From contig VXBA01002661.1 of NCBI GenBank assembly GCA_013399895.1, positions 1,074,048 to 1,138,047 on the forward strand: DNA of 64,000 bases, written 5' to 3'. The notes beneath the pieces are model-generated. The model was not told the origin of the DNA. It saw nothing but the letters and a program-made list of their open reading frames with translations, and ran no database searches. The first letter of the stretch is position 1. The number at the start of each line of letters is the position of its first letter. Shown piece by piece: positions 37,896 to 51,900 of the stretch. A program made the translations under genes and the position numbers. Origin of the DNA: Serilophus lunatus (Eukaryota > Chordata > Aves > Passeriformes > Eurylaimidae).

Positions 37896-40800
37896 AAATA
37901 GTTTCACTTGTCTGTATTTAATTATCTTACTACACACATTCATATTCTTAAAAAAACCTGATCCTCTGATAAACTCAATGCTTTTTGTGACAGACATTTT
38001 TTTTTTTGTGGCAGACATTTTCACACAATTTGCTTTTTCTGTCCCTAAAACCTTTGTGTGGCTGTCATTCTCGCCGAGTGTTAGCAGAACGTTATTTATT
38101 TCTGGCTGCTGCTGCTAAGATGGAAGTGAAGAATAAGAATTCCATGTGTTTCTCTGAGTTGTGCTGTCAGAAGAGGCATCAAAGCTTCTTCCTTCTGGAA
38201 CAAAGCCAAGCTTTTTAACCAACAATAAACTTCAGTAAAATGAACAGAGAAAATATGCAGGCAATGTTTTTAACTAAAGGAACGAGAATCTAACTGCATG
38301 AGCTGGGAAGATTGAGTTACATTTAGTTAAAATAGGGGAATGTAGCTGTTAGTCTTAATTTACAGTGATGTATGTGAAACGTTTGCAATCTTTCCCCATA
38401 ACACAGGCATGCTTTTCCACCCAAACAAAGGCATGTGCAAGCTTTATGTCAGCACTGGATTGCATCTCACCCTGGTTGTCTATGTTCACCTCATCTGTTT
38501 CATGCATCTGCTTTAAAACAGGATGAACTTCACCCAGGAGGTTTCTATGCTCTCTTAATGTAAAAGAAATCCTTTTCACAAGGGAGTTAGGACTTGAGCC
38601 AGCTGCCTGATTTCACATGTTTCAGGGTGTCTTACTTGGCCTTCAGCTGCTAGTGGTCAGAAAGTGTGTGGGTGACATGTAGCTCCTGCATGGAATCTGC
38701 CAGTCCCATATGGATGTTTGAAGGGCTGAAATACTGAATTGATTCCATGAATTCAGGTGTCTAGATCTGGAGCTAAAGGTCACCTTATATTTAGTCAGGT
38801 AACAATTTCATTTGATGCCTTCGTGGCTTCCTGAACATTCATGAGGCAAAAGAGCAGAGGAGCTTAGAGCTAAAAAAGAGCCCAAGTGAAAACCCAGAGC
38901 AACATTGGGTATGTGGCCTTGAGAAAGGCCTGGAGAAGGTTTGTTGGCTGCTAAGTGCTGCTATGTACAGTGGCACTCCCTCCTGTTCCCTGCCGAGTGA
39001 AACAGGGTTTGTTTAGTATACGGGGACACATGAAAAGCCATTTGGCTGTTGTCTTCAATCCAGAGGACTCCAGGTTTTTGTTAGCTACTTAAGCCGAAGA
39101 GCACAACTTACCTTTCTTTCATTCTTCATTTCACAAGCTAATGTGGTACAACAACTCTCTCTTGTGCATGAGTTAGCCATAGCAAACGGTGCCACAGAAA
39201 GTCAGGTAATGCTGCATCTGCCAAGGAAATTCTCAGATGGGAATCCAATTCTTTAGATCAGAATTTCTTTAGAAGTGGCTACTGCTTATGATTCTATTCC
39301 TAGCACAGTGATAGCAGTAAATAAAGTATCTTATTGTGGGAAAAGCTGTATTATTTGCCTTTGTTAGATCCATAGAGTATAATAATTAAAAAGAGTCAGG
39401 AGTTAAGCAAAAGCTCAGCATAAAAAACTGATGCTGACATACACAGATGATGTTAACTGATAGCTGTTTGGCATTATGAATTGTTTTATAGTTAGGTAAT
39501 TAAAGGAAGTCTGTACAAACTTTAACTTTCAGGAAACTGTAAAAATATATGTAGCTGTAAAATTATATTTAGCCATTAATTTGTTGTCGAGTCTGTCATA
39601 CCTGCTCATAAAATGTCTAATAAAGAAGCTTAAACATGCACAATCTCATGCATTTCTTCTAGAAACCATGGTCCTAGAGTACCAAAGTACAATGGTAAAA
39701 GTATATGTAACTTTTTGCTCTTCATTCCTTTTCAAATTGTAGTTGTTATCACAGCTATTTTTAAAGGCAGGAGAGCACTTAAGGACCACCAGAAGCCAGT
39801 CCCACTGACTTGGCCAAGACTATGCAAGGATGTCAGGCTTTTTAAGCAGGATCTCTAGGCTTAGAACTAAAACAGTTGGTTACTGGGATTTGGATTCCTT
39901 GCCAAGCTTCATTTCTGTTCCATTGCCAGAAAATAAAACCTAGGACTTCACAAGAAAAACAAACATTAGTTGAATGGCTAAACAGACATTAGCACAGGGT
40001 CCTTCTTCTGGGTCTGGTCGATCTGAGTAGGTATTGCACACAATATATGGATATCTTATGGCAGACATGGAGGAGCTGATGATGAATGAAGGCACACAAT
40101 CAGAATACAAGCCTACAGAATATGCTTACATCTAGAATATTTACTTTGACTCTTAGTTGCACTTGGAAGTCAATGAAATTTTGTACCTGTAGCCTGAAGA
40201 TTAAGTTTGGTTCTGTATATCTGAATTTCCAATTATCTGTCCAGTGAACCCAGGATCTTTTAAAAACATGCAAGCTAACTTGCTAAAAACTTTTTTCATT
40301 TTTTCAGGGACTGAAAAAGGGAGTACTTTTATTTTCTGTTAGCTGACATGTTTTGCAGAATCAAGCACCACAAGGTGTATAGAACAGTCAAGAGTCTATT
40401 ACAAACATCATTTGTGCTAGGTATTTCCTTCTAACATTGAATAAATTAAATGGAGAAATTTATGCAAAACTAAAATATATTAAAACCAAGAGACATATGA
40501 CAATTCTAAAATGGGCTGAGTTGGCTGATTTGAAAAGTTCCTCAGTTTTGAGTTTTGTTTCTCTGAGGGGTGAACATTGTTGTTGAACAGTCCATACTGC
40601 AACAGTCAATCTCTTTCACAATGATGCCTCAACCTCATACTGTGTTTATTAAAGTGCTTAGCTAGGCAATGCATCTTTGATCGTGATGCACTTGATTCCT
40701 CACAACAGCAAAAACTGTAGAATTTCTAAGGGCATGTTCATTACTAATCTAACCTAACTTATCCTGTATACAGCTGCTAACATCTGAAAAAATTGCGATG

Positions 40801-43054
40801 CAGTAGAATGACACAAAACGGGTAAGACATAGGCAAACTGAATGCTGCCAGTATTGATTGGTTTGCATCTGGCTTTATATCAGCAGCTTTCCTTCACTAG
40901 AAAAAGTACTTCTGACAGTTAAATGAACATTAAGGTGCTTAAGGGGCTGGCATGATTTCACTCCCTCTGCTTCTCTCATGCTTTATTTGTGACCTGCCAC
41001 GTGCTTGTAAAAGAAAAGCCAGGCCTCATTCTCTCAGCATTTCAGGATGCTTTTTAATTACTGTAGCAAAGCTTGAACCTCACTAGTGCAACTTTCTCCA
41101 AGTTTTAGCTACAGTACCATAAGAGGCAACAAACAAAATAAACTGAAAGATCGGTATCCGTAATGCTTTTCTCTTCCTAATCATGTTGTTACAAAGATGT
41201 CTCAAAGGGCTGTGGCCATCACCAAATCTGGATGAAGGGCTCAGTTTTCCTAGTGCACATATTAACTATTAGCATTAAAATATGCACAGTTATTGAAACT
41301 TCCCATGTATCATTTTTAAAAAAAGGACTGGTCATATTAGTTCCTCTGCAAATTCCATCGGAGCTTCAGTTTCAATTTCGTAATTTATTTTCTAAATTAG
41401 ACAATACAACACTAAGTTTAACATACTCTGCCACTTGTGTGCACCTTTATTGTCCACCAGCCATGCTGACCCCATCCCAAAGGGCAATATGCGTTCTGCT
41501 GATTAGCTAAAAATTTGCTTTTAGGCGGGCTGAAATTGTCTTTTGCCAAAATGAGATGTGAAGAGATGTAGAAAACAGTGTCATTATAGGCAAGAGAAGT
41601 CACAAATTGCCTAAGTGTTTACGTCTTGACACTTCAGCTTTTTAGGTAGCCAAACTGGAACTATTTGCCTACCAGCTTCCGTCTCCCAGACATGGAGTAG
41701 ATGTGTTGCAGTTGCTGGAAGGAAAAAACTTGAGATTTTATTGTGTCCTTTGACATACCAGTAGGATGTTCTGCAGAACATATACCAAACTCTTACAGCA
41801 AGGGATTTAAAAGTACTTTTGGAGATCTAAGCCCTTATCTGTGTCACAGTTAAATGACTTTGGTAAGCTTTTGAGCTTCCCCAGCCTACAGCCACAATGC
41901 AGTTTGACACAACAGACCCAGCCCAGGCATAAGCAGGATGAGGGTAGCAATCAGGAGCCTCCCAGCTCTAATCTGAGCTCTGACACAAACTGCCCAGCCT
42001 AAGCTAAGGGGCTTTGAGATGACAGAGAAATTTTCTTGAATCACATCGAGACGGTGGTGGGCACAGCTAAGGTCAGCACAGAGCTTGTACTGCCCAGTCA
42101 AGCAGACAGAGCATCAGACTACAACAAATCCACATCTGTGCCACGGCCGCCTCCTCAGTAACGGCAGTTCACCCTTCTCAATAGGTTAAGAGCATGTAAA
42201 CAGCTGGGAATGGGAGCAGTTGAGGCAGGAGTATACAGTTCTTTCTGCTCTGCATGTTCTGAGAATATGTGGCCAGTAACCTTTGCAGGCATGAGGGTGA
42301 AGCAGCCTCTATACCCTCTTATGACAGTACAGAACAAGTTCGCTGGTGCCTTTAGTCTCCGCTGGAACGTGTGCTTGACCTTCAAAGAAAGGAGGGGGCA
42401 CTGAGCGGCATAGGTGGGCGTGCCTGTGCCAACTAACACTGCATGTCACTGGCAGAGCTCAGGCACTGCGGCTCACACGCTGGGTTCCTTGGTGAATACA
42501 CAGGTGTAGAGGTCCTTGCTCCCAGTATTCACGGCTGCCACATCCCATGCAGTAGGCAAAATGCACTGCAACGAGGCTTGTTCAATCCAATCTCCAGCCA
42601 GAGGTTATTATAATTACTATATTCATTATTTATGATTCTAATTTCTCCTTACTCAGTTTTCATTCATCTGCAAAACCCTCTTCTTTCACTATTTATTCAG
42701 ATGTGTTAAATATTTTCAGAGCTTCAGCATCACAATGTACTAAAGCTTTTTATTCCCCTGTAAACTATTTAACTGACTGATATTTTCCTGGAGGACATCT
42801 GAATCTCTATGGATTTTCTAAATAGTTGGTCAGGTAGAGACATTTCATTAAAGAGGAGCTGCCAGTTTTAGCATCGTATGCCGTATTTGTGAGCATTTTG
42901 GGACAGTTTGGATCTGATGTGATCCAGTTCATGTTCTTCAGGAAAATTGCGGACAAATAAGCTAAAGCTTTACCCTGAAAAAGCAACAGAGAAAAATGGC
43001 TTTGTTAACACTCCTTTGTCTGTTTTAATCCACTCAGCCCAGAGGTAGTTGAAA
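37896..43054. other. Intergenic sequence without recognised genes
   Basis: AT-rich single-copy DNA. A GC-richer patch at about 41880-42560 has short open frames on both strands (for example 42155-42439 minus and 42210-42404 plus), but no domain, start context or splice structure I can defend. Confidence 0.55.
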
Positions 43055-43155
43055 GAGCAACCTGATCTAGTGGATGGTGTCCCTGCCCTTGGCAGGGGGA
43101 TTGTACATGATCTCTAAGGTCCCTTCCAGCCCAAACCATTTTAGGATTCTGTGAT
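43055..43155 (+). mobile_element. Short CR1 LINE 3' end
   Basis: About 100 bases match the very end of CR1. They include GGTGTCCCTGCCCTTGGCAGGGGG, then AGGTCCCTTCCAGCCCAAACCATTTTAGGATTCTGTGATT, with the ATTCTGTG-type tail last. It is the sense-strand orientation, with nearly the whole element lost by 5' truncation. Confidence 0.85.
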
Positions 43156-46077
43156 TTTCTGAGTACTGCTGTAGCTCAGGCCTCTGCAACATCAAGGCTA
43201 TTGACACCCCACAGGAAGGAGTGAATCAGCCACACTGGTTTTAGCTAATTGTGCAGAATGGGACTGAAACCCAAATACACAACCAGCCTGGCTCCTCCTG
43301 CAATGAATTTATGGGGCTCCTGAGCACCATCAGCTCCTCCCCATGAACCATTTCTAGCACATTCTCTGTCCTTATTGCAAAGTAAATAATGCTGCTTGTG
43401 ACTGTTTACCCATATTAAGATTTTAGTATTGTGGCTGGGAGGGTTTTTTTTTTGTGGGCAATGTTTAGTTTTTTACTTCTGGTTTATATATTTCTGCATG
43501 CAGACACAGACACAAGTTACTTTCCTCAAGAATAGGGAATGGCAGTCCTTTTTTGAATTCAAAGAAACATATGGGCTCTTGTGCCTAATGCCACAGCTCT
43601 ACAGCATGACTATATTACATGCAGACCAGTACATGTATTTTGAGGGGTTTCTTAAGGTGGCTTTATACTGGAGGAGGACAAATAATACCTGAAATTACAT
43701 GAAATTAGATCAATGTAGCAAATTGAAAATAGTAACTGGTTTAACAACGACCATTATGTCTCCAAACTTTCTGTTCTAATGGATTTGTAATAGTTTAATG
43801 CTTTAGTTTCAGGCTTTTGGTCTCTCCGTGTCCATCACCAAATAAAAATTGGGGCTATATATGCAACTGTTGGTATCACAAAACGGAGTTGGGAGATACA
43901 AAGCTGTATTTGGGACCACTCTGCTTGGCAGAGCACTCTAGCATTGAAACTGCTTTGAGCACACTAGGTCACATTTCAAATAGAAAATAGACTTAAATGG
44001 GACCAGATTGAGGGAAAATCTCTAACTCTTCCAGCAATTTTCCTCAATGTAATAGATTGCAATATATTTTTCTCACTTGCACCTCAGGAAAAGGGAGGGA
44101 ATGAATTCTACTAGAGTGTTTCATCTGAGGGAGTGGAAATTCACAGTGTACACTTGGATGGAAGTTTTTACTCTCAAATTCTTTACAGAACAATAGCTTT
44201 TTAGCCAGAACTGTAACAGTTCTTGAATAAATGAGGCCACTCTGGCTGGAGGGACTGGAGGTGATTGTACTCAAAGTGGTTGAGGAGGAAGGTGCAGTGT
44301 AGCAGAGGGCGGCCACCACACAACCTACGTCTTGAGGGGATAAAGGCCCGTTCAGTGAGCTGTGGAGTCACACTTCAGAGATTTAATACAACAGGGAGCT
44401 GCAAGTAGTTAGAATTAAAAAACTACTTTCATCTTCTGCAAGCCATGTTCTGCATGGATGGTGGGTTTTGGCTGGATGCTGGTAACCTTTCTGGGCTGCT
44501 CTCCTGACAAATTGCTGTTCAGGAAATGTTGGCTTGGCTATAGAGCAGTACGGGCTTGTTTTTTCCAAAGACCACATGATAACAGGAATCACGTGCCAGC
44601 TGTACTTTTCTTGCTTCTGGCTAGAACATAATGCTTTGATACAAAAAGTAATATGGACACCTACAGCTCTCATCATGCAAAAAAAGACCACCACGTACCG
44701 CTTCTGAACTCTACCTTGTCTGAGTAGTGCACAACAGCTAAGTGCCAGCTTCTGTGGGGCTTGTTGTACCTCATTTTAAAATAGATATTCCTTCTTGAGA
44801 TTTGGGTTGCAGGAATAGAGTAGAACTGCAGTAGAACAGAACTTTTCTGAAGAAAAATAAAACCCAAGCAATCCCTTATAGCACTTGCATGGTGCTTGGA
44901 AAATGTGAGTCAGGTCCACCCTCAAGCTCAGAAACCAGAAAGCAAATAAAAGAACCTAACAATGTTGCCCAGAATAAATAACCACAGTGTGGAGGCACCT
45001 AACTGGGGGACATGTGGGGGAGAAGTTCTTTTTTTTTAATCCTCAGGATTGTCACATCTGTCTCAAACTAAGCAAACAAGTCATTATTGGAGTCAGGAAA
45101 GGACATCCAGTATAAAACAGGCTGAGGCATAAATTAGTAGTCATGGCAATCTCTCACAGGTGAGTGCTTCTCAAAGAAGCCACTTGAAGTGCTAAACAAA
45201 CCTTCTACTGAAATCCTGTGAATCTGTTTATCCAACCACTTTATTTTAATCTAAGAATCAGCAACAGCTACTATCAAAAACTTCAAACTGCTGTAAAATT
45301 TATTAGTAAACTTCCTTCTGTGGCTTCTCTGCCCTCGAAGCGCCTGTGCAGCCATGTACAGTGTTGACCAGGCACAGTAAGTCAGGCCTCTCTGAGGCCT
45401 TTCAGAAGACATGAAAATTTTAAGCACTGCTTTTTCTTTGTCAATTTTAATGCTTTATTGAATACAATTTCTTTTTTTTTTCTTTGCAAGCATTAGAATT
45501 ATCAATGACAAAGAAAACAAAAGATGAAATTCACACATTGGAGTTTATGGGGAAAATCCCACCCATGAAGCAACACTATGGATAAAACAAAGACAGATCA
45601 AAACAATTCAATGTGCTCATCTTCTAAATGCTTTCATACTCACGGCAACTGTTTGAGAAACTGCAAAAACTTGTCAGGAAATGTCATATTATTTCTTGAT
45701 ACTTGTTCCTTGGGTTAGCACTGGCTTGCAACATTTCAATGTCAAGATGGTACACTAGGCTAAATATGATGATCATATGAACACTGGGAGAACTGTTAAG
45801 CAGATGTCAGAATTACAGGCTCAAATCAACAAAAAATTAACAATCCTAACTTTGACCAAATGAGTAAACTTAATAGAGCTTGCATATACAAATATATGCT
45901 CTGAAAATAACTGAACAGGAGCTGTTTCTGGAGGGCTTTAGGAGCATTATGACAGTATGTTTGTTCTTACAGTTCAGCCACCCTTAATCATCACCTCAAC
46001 ATTTCTCACTTCAGATTACAACTGTCTAAAAAATTACTTCCGTCTAAAGTGCTGATAAATTTGGAAAAAAAATAGGG
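43156..46077. other. Intergenic sequence without recognised genes
   Basis: AT-rich DNA with a few open frames of 60-100 codons that resemble no protein I know. A poly-T run lies near 45470. Nothing further is supported. Confidence 0.55.
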
Positions 46078-47153
46078 TGGATTGACCCTGGCTGGATGCC
46101 ACTGCCCACCAAAACCACTCTATCACAGTCCACCTCAGCTGGACAGGGGAGAGAAAATATAAGGAAAGGCTCATGGGTTGAGATAAGGGCAGGGAGAAAT
46201 CACTCACCAGTTATCATCAGGAGCAAAACAGACACAACTTGTTTAACTTATTGCCAATCAAACTAGAGTAGGATTATGAGAAATAAAAATTAAATCTTAA
46301 AACACCTTCCCCCCTTCCCCTCTCTTCTTCCCCTTCCCTTCTTCCTTCACTTCCAGCAGCATAGAATGGAGAAAGAGGGCTGAAGTGAGTTCATGACTGT
46401 CTCTGTCAGCTCCTCAGGGAGAGGACTCCTCTCACTCTTCCTCTGCTTCAGCATGGGATTCTTTCCATGGAAGACAGTCCTCCACCAGCTTCTCCAGTGT
46501 GGGTCCTTCCCATGAGGGCAGCTCTTCACAACCTGCTCTGGCTCCATGGACTGCAGTCCTTCAAGAACAGTCTGCTCTAGCATGGGTCCCTCCATCCAGG
46601 GTCACCAGTCCTGCCATAAACCCACTCCATCTTAGGCTTCTCTTTCCATGGGGCCACAAGTCCCTGCCAGAAGCCTGCAGCAGCATGGGCTTCCCATGGG
46701 GTCACAGTCTGCTTTGGCCACCTACCTGCTCCAGAGTGGGGTCCTCCACGGGGATCTCTGCTCCACCATGGACCTCCACGGGCTGCAGGGGCACAGCCTA
46801 CCTCACCATGGTCTTCACCACAGGCTGCAGGGGAATGTCAGCTCTGGCATCCAGAGCACCTCCTCCCCCTCCTTCACTGATCATGGTGTCTGCAGATCTG
46901 CTTCTCTCACTTGTTCTCATTCCTCTCTCCCAGCTGAAGTTGTTTTGACTTTTTTTTCCCCCTTCTTAAATTCATTATCCCTGAGGCACTACCAGCATCC
47001 CTGATGAATTCATCCTTGGCCAGTGGTTGGTCCCTCCTGGAGTCAGCTTGGCATCGGCTCTGTCGGACAGGGGTGGAGCTTCTGTCACCTTTTCACAGAA
47101 GGCACCCTCGTGGCTTCCCTGTTACCAAAGACTTGCCACACAAACCTAATACA
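46078..47153 (-). mobile_element. Solo LTR of an endogenous retrovirus, copy 2
   Basis: This 1.08-kb element is clearly of the same family and orientation as the 14.6-kb copy. It starts TGGATTGACCCTGGCTGGATGCC, has the shared GAGAAAATATAA and GGTTGAGATAAGG blocks near 46150-46190, and ends AACCTAATACA. The minisatellite-like central units occupy about 46480-46830. The minus-strand poly(A) hexamer seen in copy 1 is changed here to AATAAG (near 46250). I find no clear target-site duplication, suggesting an older insertion or altered flanks. No internal retroviral sequence adjoins it. Open frames such as 46499-46948 are side effects of the GC-rich repeats. Confidence 0.8.
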
Positions 47154-48011
47154 GCCCTTATTGTATGAGAAATACTGTCTGCTCAGGCTTACTTTGATTT
47201 GACCAGAACTTGATTTGTTGTGTAAAGTGCAACTTTACATTTCTTTCTTACCTGAAAAGCTCAAGTAGTCCTAGAGGCTTTGTTGAATCTTCAAGACCTG
47301 TGCTGTTTGGGTATAACAACAAAGCAGGTTTATTTGATAGCTGAACAGTCTTAATGGAGCGAAACAACTTAGACAGCAAAACTTTATTTAGATTTAATTG
47401 CAGTAGAATTTAATTAACAATTTTATATTAAAGACTCAAGAGTCTCTGATCTCTTAGAAACTCACCAATACTGCCAAAACTGCAAACTCATAAAAACAAG
47501 GGTTCTGATTTATGTTGAAAGATTTTTGCAATGAAGTAATTTAGGCAATTTCTTCTTAAAGAAAATAATAGCTGTAGTGAAAAACTAGCAAAAACACAAA
47601 AGTGATTTAAAGGACCAAATCTGTGAGAAAGCATGAAGAACTAGTAATGAAGAGACTTGCCAAATATAAGCAGCAGAATCCTCAAATATCAGTTAGATAA
47701 TTGAAAGTTTCAGATATTTTCATGCTATCAGAAGAAGGAATCTAGAAAACATATTTATATTTTAACTATAGAGTTATAAGGGCAAAACTGTGCCTCTAGC
47801 ATGGGTGGATATAACTCTGCACTGCCTGGCTGCCAAACGATGGGGGAGCCTGTGGGCTCCAGATAATATGAGGCTGTAGATGATTTCTCATGTTTCTCTG
47901 CAGCAGTACAAACACTCTTTTGTTCACTTGATCTGATGTGCAAACAGGAAAAAAAAAAGTTGCAATACTTCATTGAAGAGGAGGAAAGCAAGACCCAACA
48001 TCACCTACAAT
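47154..48011. other. Intergenic spacer between LTR copy 2 and a CR1 fragment
   Basis: AT-rich sequence with nothing recognisable. Confidence 0.6.
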
Positions 48012-48937
48012 AATCACAGAAAGTTAAAGCTGGAAGAGTCTTCCAAGTTAATTGAGTCCAAACTTCCACCAAGCACCTCCATGCCAAATAAACCATAGCA
48101 CTAATTGCCATGTTCAGTCATTTCTTGAATACTTCCAAGGTCAGTGACTCCACCACCTCCTTTTGCAGTGCAGTCCAATGTTTAACCATCCTTTCAAAAA
48201 AGAAATTCTTCCTGATGTCCAACCTGAATCTTCTCTGGAGCAGCTTCAAGCCTTTTTCTCTTGTCCTGTTGCGCGTTACCTGGTAGAAGAGACCGACTCC
48301 CACCTGACTACTGCCTCCTTTCAGGTAGTTGAAGAGAATGATAAGGTTCCCCTAGGCCTCCTTTTCTACAGACTAAATACACTCAGCCCCTTCAGCTGCT
48401 CCTCACAGGATTTCTTCTCCAGACCCTTCACCAGCTCCATTGCCCTTCTCTGCGTACATTCCAGCACCTCAATGTCCTTCTAGAACTGAGGGGCCCAGAA
48501 TTGAACACAGCACACGAGGTGTGGCCTCATCAGTGCCGAGTACAGAGGGACGATCACTGCCCTGGTCCTGTGGCCACTCTATTTCTGACACAAGCCAGGA
48601 TGCCATTGGCATTCTTAGCCACCAGGGCACACAGCTGGCTCATGTTCAGCCAAATCTCAACCAGCATCCCCAGGTTCTTTTCTGCTGGGCCACTTTGCAG
48701 CCACTCTTTCCTAAGTCTGTAGTATTCCATCCTGTAGTACTGCATGGGATTCTTGTGACCCACATGAGGATGTGGCACTTGGCCGTGTTGAACGTCATGC
48801 TGTTGGTCTTGGCCCATTGATCCAGCCTGGCAGAGCCTTCCCATCCTCTAGCAGATCAACACTCCCACCCAACTTAGTGTCATCTGCAAGCTTACTTAAG
48901 CCCCTCATCCTGATCATCAATAAAGATATTAAACAGG
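48012..48937 (-). mobile_element. CR1 LINE fragment, longest in the window
   Basis: About 925 bases in reverse orientation, from a TCACAGAAAGTTAAAGCTGGAAGAG tail to an abrupt end at AAAGATATTAAACAGG. On the minus strand it passes from the end of the reverse-transcriptase frame back into the upstream coding segment: GCTGCTCCTCACAGGATTTCTTCTCCAGACCC near 48395 and CACTCCCACCCAACTTAGTGTCATCTGCAAGC near 48870. The frame is broken into pieces (48118-48303, 48554-48844), so the copy is dead. It extends farthest 5' of the CR1 copies here. Confidence 0.92.
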
Positions 48938-51900
48938 GTGATTTTATGTCTCTCCCCCTTCAAAATCCTTGACTGCTGATTACTCCCACTAGGAGAAAGT
49001 ACAGGTTTAGAAATAAAAAAAAATAATAAAAATTTGTGTGACATTTTCCCATTTGTTTATTGTCTTTTCCTTCCTACTGTTCCATTGTAGATGACTAATT
49101 TCTGACAGTACAGCATGACCCCGTGCTATGGGCTATTCATTTTGCCAGAAGACACTTGTCCGGAGGCAGAATGTGCACTGTCCATACAGTGTCTTTCTTA
49201 GATGCAGCTACCGACCACATGTAGAAAGTGGAAATAAGACCTGCAGCTTCCTTTTTGCAGGTAAAATGTTATCAGAACAGGATGGAGACCTGTAACTTCT
49301 CTTCTTCTCTCCCATAAGCTCTTTAAGTCTGGAGAAGACATCTGACCATGACCGTTGTACGAGCAGGGGTAATCCTACACTGGTACACTTACCTGCATGA
49401 GTTCCCTCTGTTCTTGCAAACCATTGCTTCTGCCCAGGTTCCACTTGGCACTTGGGCGTATAGATCCCCTCCAAGGGATGCCACAGCCACACAAGGAGAA
49501 AATATCATGCTCAAAACAGTAACACACAAATATTCTATTCAATTCTGATGAAGTGAAACAGTTGTTTCATATTTGATCCAAATATTTTTTTATGAAATGT
49601 AGCTGTACTTTGAAACTCCAGAAATGCAGAAGTCAGAAGTACCTACAGGTTAATGAGGCTGTGAAAATTGCAAATTTATTTTTTTCCCTTCTGCATGGAG
49701 CTCTAATGTGTTTTCTACATATTTTCTCTCAATGTCTTAATTTCTTTCTTTTTTAACTTTTTTTTTTTGACCTAGAGCCCAGAGCCCCCTAAAAATGAGT
49801 TTTACAGGAAAATCTAATTACATACACTATATTTCAATTCAGAACACATTTTTTATTTTGTTTTTGAAAACAAATATACTAGTTACAGTGTTATAACATT
49901 ATTACTGATGTTATAATAGGGATTTTGTGTCTGACCTAACTTCTTATCTCCCTATCAGATTGGTTGGCTTTTGCAAAGTCTGATTAAGCATTAACTAAAA
50001 ACATAAATCCTAAGGAATTTTCCCAGTCACTTTGACATTTTCTAGTTTGCTGCCATGCATAAAAACACCACTCTACAAAATCCCATGCTCTCGCTTTGGT
50101 AAATGAATGCAAAACACTCTAGGAGCCATAGTAAATACATAGTTCTACATGGAGACTCTTAATTTATTCCAGCTGCACAATTTCTCATCTCTCGCTATGT
50201 TCTGTATTTTCCTAATCAAACCACCTGTTGTTTCAGATAAATGGCTAAAACTATTATCTGTCTGTTTACAGTCCAAAGAGGAAGTAACAACAAGATGGTC
50301 ATTCAATCTGTACTCTCCAAACAGATAACTAAATTCAATATTCAAATGAAAGACAAATGTTCAGTTGGACAAAGAAGCAGCTGAAGCAGCTTAGTAGACT
50401 GCATTCCTATGGGGAAGTCCTCTGCTTTTAAAATCTAGGCTGTTCTCGCAGTTAGAAACACACCCTTAGGAAACAGCAAACAGATTCTCCCAAATACAGG
50501 GAACTGCAGTTTCCAAATAAGGAAATCTCCATAGAGTCTTGAACAAAGGAAATCATCCTCCTTTCCTACTTTAAATCAAATGAATCAGTTTTCCCCTGGA
50601 CGAGACTTAACTATACTTTCCTAGATGAACACATTCACTTCAGCATTTTGAAGGACCTGTGCTGTCACTTTTGTTTTTGCAAAAGCTTATAGAAACGATG
50701 TCTCGAGTTCGAGTAGGCAGACTCGTTTCTCTATCTTCCTTTCATTCTCTGCCCCAAGTGATTTGGGAGAGTCCATCTGCTTGCAGAGAAAAGATGAAAA
50801 GCAGTTTTTTTAAATACAAACTATCTTTCTGAAGTTTGTAAAGAAGATGTTCACATGACAAATGTTCGTTACTGCTCCCAGAACAAAGGGACCGAGCTCA
50901 GATGCGTATAACTTGTTTAGGAAAGGGGGAGGGAGGAAAGAAAAGCCTTAACCACTGCCTAATCTTCTTTTGCTGTATTAGGCTTCTGCTGAGTAACAGG
51001 CTTTAGGAACTCTTACAACCAAGGTCAAAGATTGCTACACTCACATTGATTTAGAAAACTGCCTTTGAGTCCAAAGCTGGCATGCCCTTGCCTTCCAATT
51101 CCAGCAAAGACAACTCTGCATCCCTGTTACTTGCAACACCAGCTTGTAAGATCCTGGTCAGAGGTGACAATGTCTGTTACGTGCAAATCTATAGTTCCTG
51201 CCTGGAATTAGGATTTTCTCCCATGCTGTCTATCAAGTTCTTACTTGCAACTTTCTAAGAGTTATTTTAGCCCACAGGCAGACCTCTCAATTACTCTTTC
51301 AAGATCTCCCAATAAAATCAGGACCTAATTATTAGTGATTTTTTTTTTCCTCCAAGAAGTTGGTAAGCAATCAGATTTAGTGGGAGCATGGCCTCTGAGC
51401 AGCCTACTCTCTAATATCCTCCTGATACCCTTGTGGGCAGCAGTGACTGCTAACTGCTCCAGCCCACCCAGTCCTTGGAATGTGCCAGCAGGCCTCCTAG
51501 TGATGTTCCCCCCGAGCTGGCTTCAAGAACAAATGCAAAGTTAGACCCTATAAAGAAGGCAGCACAGCTGGAATTTCCATGCATATCATCTAACGCTAAC
51601 TTTCCATCTCTACGCTTGAGGGCTAAGTTTCAGTTCAGAACAACATTTTTCTGCTCCAACAGAAACTGGAGCTCCTCAGAGGTTTTTTTGCTGGTAACAA
51701 CAGCACAATCAATAAACAATGTGGAAGGAATACCTGAGAGGAGTGAAAAGGTTGTTTTGGCTTTAAGGAAATAATGCCCTCATTCCATAAAGATTACTCT
51801 TCTACTTGGAAAGAGGGGAACGATGGGGAGGAGTAAGAGAGGAGTTTGACACTTCTGTTTCACTTCTCTACAACAGAATGGAGGGAGTTGTGTTCCACAT

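Noticed and set aside
46499..47004. Open frames of 118-149 codons
   Set aside because: They fall in LTR copy 2, with the same repeat-derived text as in copy 1.
14630..47153. The two LTRs as ends of one provirus
   Set aside because: They are 31 kb apart with ZBTB10 exons between them, differ in sequence, lack a shared target duplication and have no retroviral internal genes.
48118..48844. Several ORFs on both strands at 48 kb
   Set aside because: All are pieces of a broken CR1 element, not host genes.
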